In this document: positions 11,101 to 21,445 of the stretch, piece by piece
Numbering within the stretch: position 1 is the stretch's first letter
How the letters are laid out: each line of letters opens with the position of its first letter
Assembly: GCA_023614405.1 (NCBI GenBank)
Contig: CM042689.1
Coordinates: 330,932,305 to 330,996,304, forward strand
Direction: 5' to 3'
Source of the DNA: Avena insularis
Lineage: Eukaryota > Streptophyta > Magnoliopsida > Poales > Poaceae
DNA length: 64,000 nt
Made by a program: the position numbers and the translations under genes
The notes under the pieces: model-generated
What the model was told of the DNA's origin: nothing
The model's input: only the letters and a program-made list of their open reading frames with translations
The model's database searches: none

Positions 11101-12319
11101 GCTAAACCGATCGTACATACATGCATGCGTCGAATCATGCATGTGCTTGTCGTGCAGGAAACAAGATGAACAACGTCGATGTGGTGTACACGTCATGGTC
11201 TAATCTCAAGAAGGCGCCATCCATGGATGTCGGCCAAGTTGGCTTCCACAACCCTCGGCTGGTAATTATCTACTAGTCCCTCCTCCTGGTCCTCCACTTG
11301 GCTGTTAGTTGCAACGAATTTATGGATTTATTTAACTGGAAAATATCTGCTCGGCTGATTGTGGCGCTTTATTTGGCCAAGTTGCTTGTTGGCCCGCATA
11401 TTAACTACTACTATCAGGATGAGGAAAGTGTTTTTTGTGTGTAAAAAAAGGGTGGAAAAGTATTTTGGTATGAGCAAGAATCGCTTCAGGAACCTTTGAG
11501 ACCTTGATTGGACTGGAGTTATCTTGCACAATAATTGTGAGCATTCTATGGTAACACGAAAGCTGCCAATACATGACCAGTCTAGCATGATAGAGGCCTG
11601 TACGCATACCTGTAGCTCTGCTCAGCCACCGAAAAATCCCAACTACCCCGCCGCTGCTAGCTGACATTACCTGCATGTCTTACGACGGCTGAATAATCAT
11701 CCGATTTCGTTTTTGCAATACGCAAATATATATTCATACACTGTGTCGTACTGATCACCACCAACAGGTCCACATCTTGACAGTGGAGAAGCGTGTCAAC
11801 GAGATCCTCAACCGGTTGCATAAGACCAGGGTAGAACGGCGACCAGACCTCAAAGGTACGTACATATACCCAAAGTCTCCATTTGGCTCACAGTACACGT
11901 ACCGCATCACGCACATACAACTGTATTCAGTTTGTTTGCTAATTTGTGTGAATAGCCGAGAAAGACGCGTCAAATGCCGCGGAGAAGGCCAAGAGGAAGA
12001 TGCAACTGAAAGAGAAGGTACGGCGGCATGCATAAACTCTCAGCCTTCTGAATTTATATATGCCTGGCATGTGTCGATACACATATATACATACGTGGGA
12101 GCGAGTGGTAGGTAAACTATTGTACTAACTTTGTGCAAAAATATACTGTACGTGATTGGTGTGCAGAAGCGTAGGGAGGAGATGGAGAGGGTGGTGAAGG
12201 AGCGGCAGGCGGAGATCCGGAGCTACAAGGGCCTCATGGTCGCCGAGAAGATGACCTCCAACCGCCAGATCGCGTCCGCCGGCAAGTCCATGCAGGAAGT
12301 GGAGGACGACTTCGTATAA
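8195..12319 (+). CDS. CCDC25: CCDC25 homologue (NFACT-R/DUF814 family), six exons, 215 aa
   Basis: Exons by eye: 8195-8307, 9703-9830, 11158-11261, 11768-11855, 11956-12017, 12167-12319; all introns are GT-AG and the phases join without a break. The protein starts [20 protein letters not shown] and contains [83 protein letters not shown] and [20 protein letters not shown], a near-colinear match to animal CCDC25 (208 aa). Residues about 1-120 form the NFACT-R_1 (DUF814) domain. A charged helical segment follows (about 145-195, many K, R and E), then the tail [16 protein letters not shown]. Animal CCDC25 is described as a membrane-linked DNA sensor; the plant role is not established and the domain is thought to bind nucleic acid. 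The frame is intact and the gene is probably functional. It is the only convincing host gene here. Confidence 0.93.
8362..8380. repeat. (TC)n microsatellite in intron 1
   Basis: A run of TC dinucleotides soon after the first donor site. Confidence 0.85.
9194..9611 (+). mobile_element. tRNA-derived SINE with internal tandem duplication, in CCDC25 intron 1
   Basis: The insertion body (9207-9598) is flanked by the 13-bp direct repeat tagcactctctct (9194-9206 and 9599-9611) and ends in an A-run. The head has a box-A-like string (gtggttagatggttatgagg) and a box-B-like string (agagttcaaacccc), as in tRNA-derived SINEs. A segment of about 160 bp starting at box B (agtctaccagagttcaaacc at 9253) is repeated at 9413, so there are two box-B copies but one box A. 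Possibly related to the Au SINE of grasses; I could not confirm the family. Confidence 0.75.
10207..10224. repeat. 18-bp perfect palindrome in CCDC25 intron 2
   Basis: cgatgtcaattgacatcg equals its own reverse complement. It lies in unassigned intron sequence with no other recognised feature. Confidence 0.9.
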
Positions 12320-12989
12320 TAACCTATAACATCATCCGTCCGTTACCGTGTGTACATATCGACGCACGCACGCATCCTGCACGCGTGCGTGGCCTCGACT
12401 CTCGACTAGGCAGCCGACGATCGGTATCGATCCTTTTCCTCCTGACGGTGACGTGTACATATATAATTAAGGTCCTTCATTGGGTCGTAGTAGTAGATGA
12501 GAAAGAGGGTAGAGAGGATTTGTACAATTTCCAGAAAAATCCCGATGAGGAAATGCTTCGTGCAAGATCCCTGTCAGTGTCAGACGACCTCGCCGGCCGT
12601 ATTGGCAGATATGGAATGAATTGGCAGAATGGCTTCATCGGCGTTGCGACGCCTGAATATAGAACTAGTATTCCAGGTCTCGCACGTGATTAGATGGTGA
12701 AATCAGGTCGATGTCAAGCCGTCCACATCTTTCGACGGCAACGTGTTGACACCGTATACAACGGGTGGGTGTCCGGTCTGAAATGAAATGCAGAAGAAGA
12801 GGGAAAGGCGTCGGCCCGCAGGTTTACACATGGAGCGGGCCGTTTCTAGACATTGCCTGCTAGGCTGCTACTGAAAGCCGAAGAGACGAGGAACCCTGGG
12901 CTCGGATTATTAAACCGAAAATAACCACACGTACGCTACCACAGTCCAGGCCCATCCGATGGCAAACTGTGATTTAGGGGTAATGTGGC
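12320..12989. other. 3' flank of the CCDC25-like gene
   Basis: Likely holds the 3' UTR in its first few hundred bases, but no clear polyadenylation signal was picked out. Short plus-strand ORFs here have no recognisable domain. Confidence 0.35.
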
Positions 12990-13330
12990 TAGCAAAAGGC
13001 CGACAATCCGATTTGTCCAATCTGCAATGCAGCTGAGGGATGTCCGGAGACGTTCCCTACTGAATTGTAATATGTCTCCTAGCGTGTGGGCAATGAGAGA
13101 GTATGACCTGGTTCTAGCTCTTACTGTTGCTGAAGAAATTGATAAACCAACCTAAGCTATGGTTGTTTGCTCTCAGCGCTTCTCTCAACCAGGAAGCAGT
13201 TCATCCAGACCTTGGCGACTCTATGGGCCATCTGGTGGGCGAGCAGGAAGTTTATTCATGAAGAAGAGCAGCAGCTCCGCTGTCGACAGGCTTGTTCATC
13301 AACAAATATTTGGTCGAGCCGAAGAATGTT
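12990..13330 (+). pseudogene. Degenerate LINE C-terminal region
   Basis: A short frame reads NPICPICNAAEG, like the zinc-binding segment that follows LINE reverse transcriptases. About 170 bp on, another frame reads TLWAIWWARRKFIHEEEQQ, which I recognise as a common 3' portion of grass LINE ORF2. Frames are broken and no poly(A) end was found. Confidence 0.4.
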
Positions 13331-13439
13331 TAGAATTTGTTAGCATCTATTTTGGGCCGATAAAAAATATAGTGGTTTGAGCCGGATAACGTGAGTCGCG
13401 GATGGAAGCGTTTTGGCAGGTTTCATGATCCGGCCTAAA

Positions 13440-14386
13440 ATCACCGGCCCAAAACGCGGATGGCCACACCAGGCCTCTTGCCAGCTGTGTAGGTGTGCCC
13501 TCGAGACGGCGCGTCATATCCTCTTTGAGTGTCGCTTCTCTAGAAGAATATGGTCGGCTGCAGCGTCTTGGATGTCCTGCCCGGATCTGGTCCTTTGCCT
13601 TGGGTCGGGGAGACCTAAGGTGCTGGAATACTGGCATGCTATCTCCAGGACCCCCACCTCTTCTCCTAAGGGTGCGTTCAGTTTGAGAACGAAGTGGAAT
13701 AAAATGTCATGGTTCTATTTTACTGGAATGGGTTGGTTTCGTTCTTGTGTTTGGTTAGGACAAAAAATGTGTAATGGAATGGTTCCATCCTATGTTCGGT
13801 TGGGCCAAAAAAAGTGGAATGGAATGGTTCCATTGTATGTTTGGGTGCATTTAGCAAAAAAGATGGCAAGAGAATAGAGAGAGTGAGAACGTTTGGATGG
13901 CTTTAGCATAGAGAAACGGGGAAATTCCACCAATTTGGTGGAATGAGTGCATTCTGGATCTAGAGAGAATATTCTCTTTTGAAGAATCACCTCATTCCAT
14001 TCCATTTTTCAACTGAACACTACAACGACTCTCAAGTGTGGAACCATTCCATTCCACTTCATGACACCAACCGAACACACCCAAGGTCTTTGGACTGCCA
14101 TCATGCTCATCACTTGGGAGATCTGGAAGGAAAGAAACGCGAGAGTTTTCAATAACAAATCCTCCTTGCCTTCGGTCGTCATGCATAAGATCAGGGAGGA
14201 AGGAAATGATTGGATTCTGGCCGGTGCAAAGAACCTGGCGGGGCTTGTTTTCTGAGTTTTTTTTTTGGGATTGCTATCCCTTTGTTTTTTATTTTGATGG
14301 CTTAGGCCAAACCCTTGTTTGCTCCTTCTATATCAATATAAGGCAAAATATTTTTTGCCTCGTTTCAAAAAAAAATATCACCGGCC
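13440..14386 (+). mobile_element. 5'-truncated LINE with target duplication, split by a TIR element
   Basis: The direct repeat atcaccggcc occurs at 13440-13449 and 14377-14386. Between them, 13450-13669 encodes the reverse-transcriptase zinc-binding region (RGWPHQASCQLCRCALETAR then HILFECRFSRRIWSAAASW), and 14083-14260 encodes the ORF2 tail (ITWEIWKERNARVFNN). The 3' UTR ends in gcctcgtttcaaaaaaaaa just before the second repeat. The two coding parts are separated by the TIR element 13670-14082. Only the last part of ORF2 was copied, so it was dead on arrival. Confidence 0.8.
13670..14082. mobile_element. Non-autonomous TIR element nested in the LINE (Harbinger-like, tentative)
   Basis: 413 bp with ends gggtgcgttcagtttg and (reverse complement) gggtgtgttcggttgg. 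Subterminal sequences are related inverted copies around tggaatggaatggttcc. The flanks read ctaa|ggg and ccc|aagg, consistent with a 3-bp duplication of TAA/AAG type with one lost base. Removing it restores a continuous LINE reading. No transposase. Confidence 0.65.
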
Positions 14387-15993
14387 GTTGGCTTAGGATA
14401 GTAGGCGTCAAAGGAAGAACAAGAAGACTGTTTATAAGCCGACCCAAATAGTAGGAAAATCCAGCATCGCAGACCCATTTAACAGAATATTCTAGAAGCC
14501 GATGAAGGAAGATGACTCATGCTCAGAAGATACCATGACTTAGCGGAAATAAGCTCGAAGACCATGAAGGTTACGCCAACACGGAAGGAAAGTGATTCTA
14601 CTAAGGAATTACTCGGGCACTTGTAACTCAGATCCAGTATGAAGCCGGAGATAATTGCCTAGTTTAGAGTAGTTTTTCTATTGAGAAATTCACATTATAC
14701 TCATATAATAGCCTCCTAGACTTGTACGGAAAGACCAACCATCCCATATAAATTGTGAGGGGTATAGGCCAATTGAATTAAGCACACAATCGACAACTTC
14801 AATATAAGTTACTTTCCGCCTACTTTTACAACCTCAACCCTTGTCCCTGCTTCGGTTTCTTTGGTGACTCCGTGTTTCAAAAGATCGACAACCGTGTTTC
14901 AAAAGTTCGACAACCGAGTTAGGGTGGCTAGTCCAACTAACTCAACCAATAGCCGCCGGAATCTCGAACAAGGTCCCTCCCGAGAAACTAGGGCTTCCGG
15001 TATAAAAACTGTAGCCTTACTATCTTGGATATCACGCTATAAGATCGGCCTCCTGAAAATACATTGAGGCGCATCACTCTTGTTATTTCGGGTAACCCGA
15101 GTAAGACCTTATACACTATTCGTTCAAACATATTGGCGACTCCACAATCCAACTAATAGGATCCATCCTTGCGAGTGTGCGGCCATGTTTAAAATGCAGC
15201 ACACTTTTTGATGACTCCGTTGTGAAAAGGAATAGATCGGGCAGCAATGATTGTTTCTGCAATCCCTAACCCGGGTGATGTCAATCCGAGTAACATCATA
15301 CGGCCCTCCTATGATGATATCTCGAAGGAGCAACGCAAAACCTTTAAAGTAATAAAAGATTAACGTCAAGAACAGATTGAGTAGCTTCGGAAGAAGGAAA
15401 AGAAGCTCTTGGATGAACTTTAGCAGCTTCAGGAAGAGAAGGAGGCGGAAGATCGGGAGATTTTCTTGGCGACTTTCAAGAAGAATCGCTCAAGGAACAT
15501 CGTGTCTAGCGGCAAAGCTCGCTTCACTTCCCTCATCGAAGTATCAAAGCTTTATCTAAAGAGCGGTTATCCATTGTAGATCTACGTATTAATGAATCAA
15601 ATCAACAAGTGCTTAAGGCTTCGTGTGAATATGTCAATGCAACTAAAAAGACATCTAGTTTTGCATCGAGCTCACACAAAGGACCATCAGTTCAATCGGC
15701 ATTTCCTTTACCAACCCCTAACCATCAGCTGGTGTATAACCTATAACCTATCGCTACTATACCTTACTCGACAGCTAGACCTAGTTTACCAATTTATCCT
15801 GTTGTGCCGAGTACAATTCCGCTATACAATCCAGCTATAGCGGCGAAGCCACCTACACCGGTTCAACCGCAGGGATCTTTGTCAGATTACGATCCAGGTT
15901 TTGAAAAACAATAAGTTTTCACTTAAAATTTTAGAGTATTTGATTTGTAGAAGTATGATTCCTGCCTTTATAATGATTATTGGAATAGATTGG
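14387..15993 (+). mobile_element. Truncated LTR-retrotransposon fragment (Gypsy-like)
   Basis: An LTR end appears near 15129 (ttcgttcaaaca) followed by tattggcgactccac, which looks like a primer-binding region. After it comes a broken coding frame with a charged coiled-coil stretch (RKKEKKLLDEL, then QEEKEAEDREIFLATFKKNR) of the sort seen in gag-adjacent leaders, with in-frame stops. The upstream LTR holds a 22-bp tandem repeat (14870-14913, ccgtgtttcaaaagatcgac). The fragment is cut at 15994 by the next LTR. No pol domain is present. Confidence 0.5.
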
Positions 15994-16419
15994 TGAAAGG
16001 ATCGTATGGGCACCTGGATGGGGGGGTGAATAGGTGCTACTTCAAATTTTACTCTTTTTAAAGTTAGGGTTTGACACAAAGGTACATTCTCTAGATTATG
16101 CAACTAAGGTGAATTTACCTATATGCCATACTACCATAAATAACTAAGCAAGAACAAGATAAGTAAAGTGTGGTAAAGGATAGAAGTAACCAAAGTGGAG
16201 CACGCGGAGACACAAGGATTATTTCCCGCAGTTCCTTCCTTTTGAGGGGAAGTACGTCTGTGTTTGGAGAGGGGGTGGTTTCAAACCACCAATGCCACGA
16301 GAGGCCTCCCTTGTTCTCCGGTGAACCTCACCCCAAGGGGATCGATTCACTTCTTCCATTATATCAACAACCTCCAAGGTGAAATACGACACCTTTACAA
16401 CAAGTTCGAGGCACATATC
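15994..16419 (-). repeat. Distal part of the Sirevirus-like 3' LTR (split by the Angela-like element)
   Basis: It begins on the plus strand with tgaaaggatcgtatgggcac and continues after 41303, where the LTR ends at 42376 in gccctttca. TGAAAGG and CCTTTCA give the usual LTR inverted ends. The joined LTR is about 1.5 kb. Confidence 0.7.
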
Positions 16420-18128
16420 TGTTGGAATTATGCCCTAGAGGCAATAATAAAGATGTTATTATTATAATTCTTGTTCATGATAAAGTTTATATTCCATGCT
16501 AGAATTGTATTAAGCGGAAACTTTAATACTTGTGTGGTTTGTGAACAACACCGTGTCCCTAGTACGCCTCTATGGACTAGCTCATTGATTAATGATGGTT
16601 AAGGTTTCCTAACCATACACATGAGTTGTCGATTAATAATGGGATCATACCATTGGGAGAATGATATGATGGACAGACCCAAATTAACCAGAGCAATTAG
16701 ATCGTGTCATCGTGTTCATCTTTGCGAAGCTTTTCTTATGTCAAATATTGTATTCCTTAGACCATGAGATAATGCAACTTCCTGGTATCGGAAGAAAGCT
16801 TTGAGGTCATCAAACGTCATCCTATGAGAGGGTGATCATAAAGGTGTCTCTCAGGTGATCGGAAAGTACCTGTTGGATTGTATGTATCGAGATGGGATTT
16901 GTCCCTCCCAAGTCGGAGAGATATACTTGGGCCCACTCGTGTCGATATCAACACGCTTGCAAGCACGTGGTTAAGGAGTTAATCACAAAGTAATATCGGA
17001 TTACGGAACGAGTAAAGTACTTGCTGTGAACGAGATTGAACTAGGTATGCCGATACCGACGATCGAATCTCGGGCAAGTAAAATATCGCGTGACGAAGGG
17101 AATATATATGGGATTAATTGAATCCTGGCATCGTGGTTCATCCGATATGATCATCGATGAGTATGTGGGAGTCAATATGGGTTTCCAGACCCCGTTGTTG
17201 ATTATTGATAGAAGATCATGTCTGCATATTCTCGAACCCGAAGGGTCACACACTTAACGTGTCTCGACGCTAGGATAGATTGGATAATTGATTTATAAGT
17301 TTTTGTTTGGAGTCTCGGATGAGATCTAGGACGTCACGAGAGGTTCTGGAATAGTCCGGAGAATAAGATTCATATAAGGCAAAGCAGATTTTGGAGTTCG
17401 GAATTGTTTCGGGTAGTTCGGTATTGTACCGGAAGCTTCTAGAACCTTCCAGAGTGGGACCAACGTGGCCCCACTTGTCGGGAGGGGCGTGGGCCTACGG
17501 GGGAGTGACCTGGCCGCATTGGGCCAGGGGCACAAGGCCCCATAGGCCCAGCCGGCCAAGCCTAGGGGAAACCCTAGGGGAGCTTCTAGAAGGGGGAAAC
17601 TTGCCCCCCACTCCTCCCTCCTTGGCCGCCGGCCCTAGGGCTTGGGGAGGGGCAAGGGCCAGCCGCCCACCCTTCTATATAAAGAGGGCTGGGGGCGCAC
17701 CCTCCCCACACCTCCTCCTCAAGCCCTAGCCGCCCTGCTGCCGTCCTCTGTCTCTCCCTTCCGACTGCGCGTAGGCGAAGCCCTGCCGCAGAAACTCTCC
17801 ACCGCTTGCACCACGCCATCGTGTTGTAGATCCAATCCATCTCTCCACCCACTTGCTGGACCGAGGAAGGAGGAGACGTCGAGGTGCCGCACGTTGCATC
17901 TCTCTGAGGCATCGCCACTTGCGGTGTTAGATCGGATCGGATCGCGAGGAGGAGAAGCGAGCACGACTACATCAACCACGTTCCGTTGAACGTTCCGCTG
18001 TGCGAATCTTCAAGGGTATGAAGATCTCATCTATCCCCCCTCGTTGTTTTCATCTCCTAGATTAGATCTTGGCTTTCCCGTTCGCATCCGTAGAATTTTT
18101 TTGATTTACTATGCTGCGAAACCCTTCA
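16420..18128 (+). repeat. 5' LTR of the Angela-like Copia element
   Basis: Starts TGTTGGAATTATGCCC and ends CCCTTCA. A TATA box (tatataaa, 17676-17683) sits about 450 bp before the end, followed by a GC-rich leader. By eye it differs from the 3' LTR at roughly 3% of positions plus small indels. Confidence 0.92.
17676..17683 (+). promoter_or_regulatory. TATA box of the Copia 5' LTR
   Basis: tatataaa in the context ccttctatataaagaggg; the same string is at 40846-40853 in the 3' LTR. Confidence 0.75.
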
Positions 18129-18129
18129 G

Positions 18130-18147
18130 TGGTATCAGAGCTAGATC
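18130..18147 (+). other. Primer-binding site (initiator tRNA-Met)
   Basis: tggtatcagagctagatc, one base after the LTR end; the first 12 bases match the usual initiator-Met site of Copia elements. Confidence 0.9.
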
Positions 18148-19350
18148 TATGCGTAGATGTGTTTCACGAGTAGAACGCAACATGCTTGTTGCGGGCGTTG
18201 ATGTTTTATGTTGCAAGCCTCTTGTTTGTGTACTTCTTATGACGCGGGATAGTGAGATCGAAGCGGTCCAGGCCAACTTTACGCAACCTCGTTCGCGAGA
18301 CCGGCTCCGCACTTGGCGTGTGGCCTGTTCCACACATGCGGCTGGTGGATGCCAGTTTCTCTCACTATAGTTGTCATGGGATTTACACCGGAGTTTGGCA
18401 ACCATAATATCACTGTTGTGGCTTTCCGTAGGTAAGAATCGTTCTTAGCTTGTTACTCCCATAAGCCACGTAAAACATGCAACAACAAAGTAGAGGCGTC
18501 TAACTTGTTTTTGCATGGAGTGTTTTCTGTGATATGGTATGGCCCAAGATGTGATGTGTATGTTGTATGCAATGATCATGTTTTGTAATGTTTCACGACT
18601 TGCATGTCGATGAGTACACAACCGGCAGGAGCCATATGGTTGTCTTTATAATTGTGTATGACCTGTGTGTCAACTTCTTATACGCCATGTAATAGCTTTA
18701 CTTTATCGCTAAGTAGTTAGCAATAGTTGTAGTTGCTATTCGTGGTGGAGGCAATCATGGTGGAGTGATGGAGATCATGCTGGCACGCACAAGATGGAGC
18801 TCATTGCGCAAAGATTGGCTATACCATGTCACATAAAGTTATATGCATGTGATGTTTATCCTTTTATGTATCTTATTATGCTTAGATCGCGACGGTAGCA
18901 TTATAAGATGATTTCTCACTTAAAGATCAAGATAAAACTGTGTTCTCCCCATGTATGCACCATTGCGAAAGTTCGTCGTGTTCAAGCATCACGTGATGAT
19001 CGGGTGCTATAAACTCTACGTTCACATACAACGGGTGCAAGCCAGTTTTACACACGCGGAAATACTAGGGTTTGACTTGACGAGCCTAGCATGTACAGAC
19101 ATGGCCTTAGAACACATGAACCGAAAGGTTAAGCATGAGTCATATGAATGATATGATCGACACTTCGTTGTCCACCATTAAAACCACATCTCTTCTCGTG
19201 AAGATCGGATTAGGTGTGGTGAATTTGGATCATGTTCACTAAACAACTTGAGGGATGTTGAATTTAGTGGGAGTTCATCTAGTAATTTGATTAAGTTGAA
19301 CTAGTTATCATGAACATAGTCTAAATTGTACTTGCAATTTTGTAGATCAA
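18148..19350 (+). other. Leader of the Angela-like element
   Basis: About 1.2 kb between the primer-binding site and gag. No ORF with a known domain; long leaders are usual in this group. Confidence 0.6.
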
Positions 19351-20303
19351 ATGGCTAAGTCCAACTTCAACTTCAACGTTTTTGCTGAGAAAGAAAAGCT
19401 TAAGAACAATGGGTCTAACTTCACCAACTGGTTCCGCAATCTGAGAATCATTCTCTCTGGCGGACAAAAGGACTATGTCCTTGAGAAAGCTAGGTGGCGC
19501 CCTCAGAGATCGCGGTGATGAGAAAGCTGTTTATTAGTCGCGCAAAGATGATTATGGTGTGATTAAGAGCACCATGTTGTTTGCTATGGAATCGGACCTT
19601 CAAAATCGTTTTGAAGATTTCCCCGGGCCCTTTGAGATCCTTGAGGAACTGAAAACGATGTTTCAGACTCAGGCCGTTCACGAGATATGAGATCTCTGAG
19701 AAATTCTTTAAGCGCAAGATGGAGGAAGGAGTTCCGTTAGTGAGCACGCCATAAAGATGTCGGGCTACACTCAACGCCTTGAGCAAGCGGATCGCAAGAT
19801 TCGGAGGAGCTCAAGATTGACAGGGATTCTGCAATCACTCCCTCCTAGCTACAAAGGTTTTGTAGTTACTCATAATCAGATTGGTTCCAATCGATACGAT
19901 CACCGAGATCTTTGCTAAGCTGAAAGGCTGAGGTGGACATCAAGAAGGATAATCATGTGTTGATGGTCAACAATCCCCCCAGCTTTAAGAAAGGTAAGGG
20001 TGCAAAGAAGCCCTTCAAGAAAGGCAGCGGCAAGCGCGTTGCCCCTGCTGAGAAGAAGCTCAAGTCTGGACCTAAGCCGGACACTCAGTGCTTCTATTGC
20101 AAGGACAAGGGTCACTGGAAGCGCAACTGTCCGAAGTACTTAGCGGACAAGAAGGCTGGCACCATCAAAGGTATATTTGATATACATGTTATTGATGTTT
20201 TCCTTACTAGCCCTTGTTGTAGTGCCTGGGTATTTGATACTGGTTCAGTTGCTAATATTTGTAACTCGAAACAGGAGCTACGGAATAGACGGCGGCTGGC
20301 GAG
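19351..20303 (+). pseudogene. Copia gag and start of protease (frameshifted)
   Basis: The ATG at 19351 opens a gag reading MAKSNFNFNVFAEKEKLKNN followed by SNFTNWFRNLRIIL, typical of the Copia gag N-terminus. Frameshifts follow near 19490-19930. From 19933 the C-terminal part is readable and has the CCHC zinc knuckle CFYCKDKGHWKRNCPKY. The protease active-site region FDTGSVANIC is at about 20230-20265. Reading then continues on the far side of the nested Gypsy element at 36537. Confidence 0.85.
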
Positions 20304-20308
20304 GGATG

Positions 20309-20841
20309 TGTCGTGGTATTGCCGACGAGTACACCATGGAGGGGTCCTCACAGTGCGTGTTTAGAGACGTGGGGTAAGGCAGACAGTTGACGGGTACGAG
20401 GTAACACAGCTTACCTAGGTTCAGATCCCACGATGGTGGCAGAATCCTACTCCTGCTATAAATCACTATAAGGGCAATACGCCGAGTTATAGAAATAGGT
20501 TCGCTGTGCGAGGTTGTATGAATCGATACTAAGTTGTGACCTAAAGGCTCCCATAGGCCCGACTTATATAGTCACCAGGTCCTAGGGTTACAGGGAAAAG
20601 TCCTAGCCGGACAGGTTACAGAGTCCTACACCGTCTATCACTAGTCTTGTGTATCTTGTATTCCGGGCTCAAGATGCACTGGTGACTCCACCGTAGCCTT
20701 CCTTTATCCCGACATGGGACTCCTTGGATCCACCTAATGGGCATGCCCAGAGGCCACGAGCCATGCTACCGACTATGGGCCACCCGGGTTAGTCGGATAA
20801 GAGACATGCTATGAGGATACCCATATAGCATATCCCCAACA
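20309..20841 (-). repeat. 3' LTR of the Tat-lineage element
   Basis: The plus strand starts tgtcgtggtattgccgacga and ends atatccccaaca. It matches 36000-36536 with about 7% differences by eye. Confidence 0.9.
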
Positions 20842-20856
20842 GTAGCCCCCGGAGAA
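20842..20856 (-). other. Polypurine tract of the Tat-lineage element
   Basis: The plus strand gtagcccccggagaa gives a purine-rich CTCCGGGGGCTAC on the minus strand directly beside the 3' LTR. Confidence 0.75.
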
Positions 20857-21445
20857 CTCCGAGATCTTGCGCCGTCTTGCCTCTTCCCGTGGAATGCTCC
20901 GTCTTGATGGATGTCGGCAAATCGTCAAGCAATATCTTGTAGTCCTCCCAAAGAACCCTGCAAAGGTTTCTCCGTCTTCTATGAGTAAGTCGGAGAAATG
21001 CTGAATCTTCCATCATACTCTTCCGTAGTCGGATTAAATCCGTCCATGCCGGAATCTTTGATGGGACGGCTCATCTACCATGTCAGTTACGACGATGTAG
21101 GCTATAGGTCAGCGACGCCTCATAACTCACACATGCAGAGAACGCAATCATATCCGATTTCCCCGCGCGAGCGATACGAACCGTTGGCGGCAGCGGTTGG
21201 AGACGTGGCAAAATTACCACGCATGTTCACGAACACGTCGTCTACGCGGCAACCGTCCGATTAGCTGCACGAATCTTGACGTAGAGTAAGATAAATAGTA
21301 ACCGTGGGACACTTGCCACTTTTTCACCCCATTCTCTCGCGTCATCATCTTATTCCTCCAGCCGCACGCCTCCTCGAGCTCTCCGCGGAAAACCTCGAAG
21401 AAACCCTAGCCTCTCTCTGCACCAGTCGCATCCTCCCAGTCCTCC
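20857..21445 (+). promoter_or_regulatory. Region upstream of the antisense gene of the Tat-lineage element
   Basis: About 600 bp between the purine tract and the antisense ATG. It would have to hold the antisense promoter. A TATA-like string (agataaatag) lies near 21290. No other motif recognised. Confidence 0.35.
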
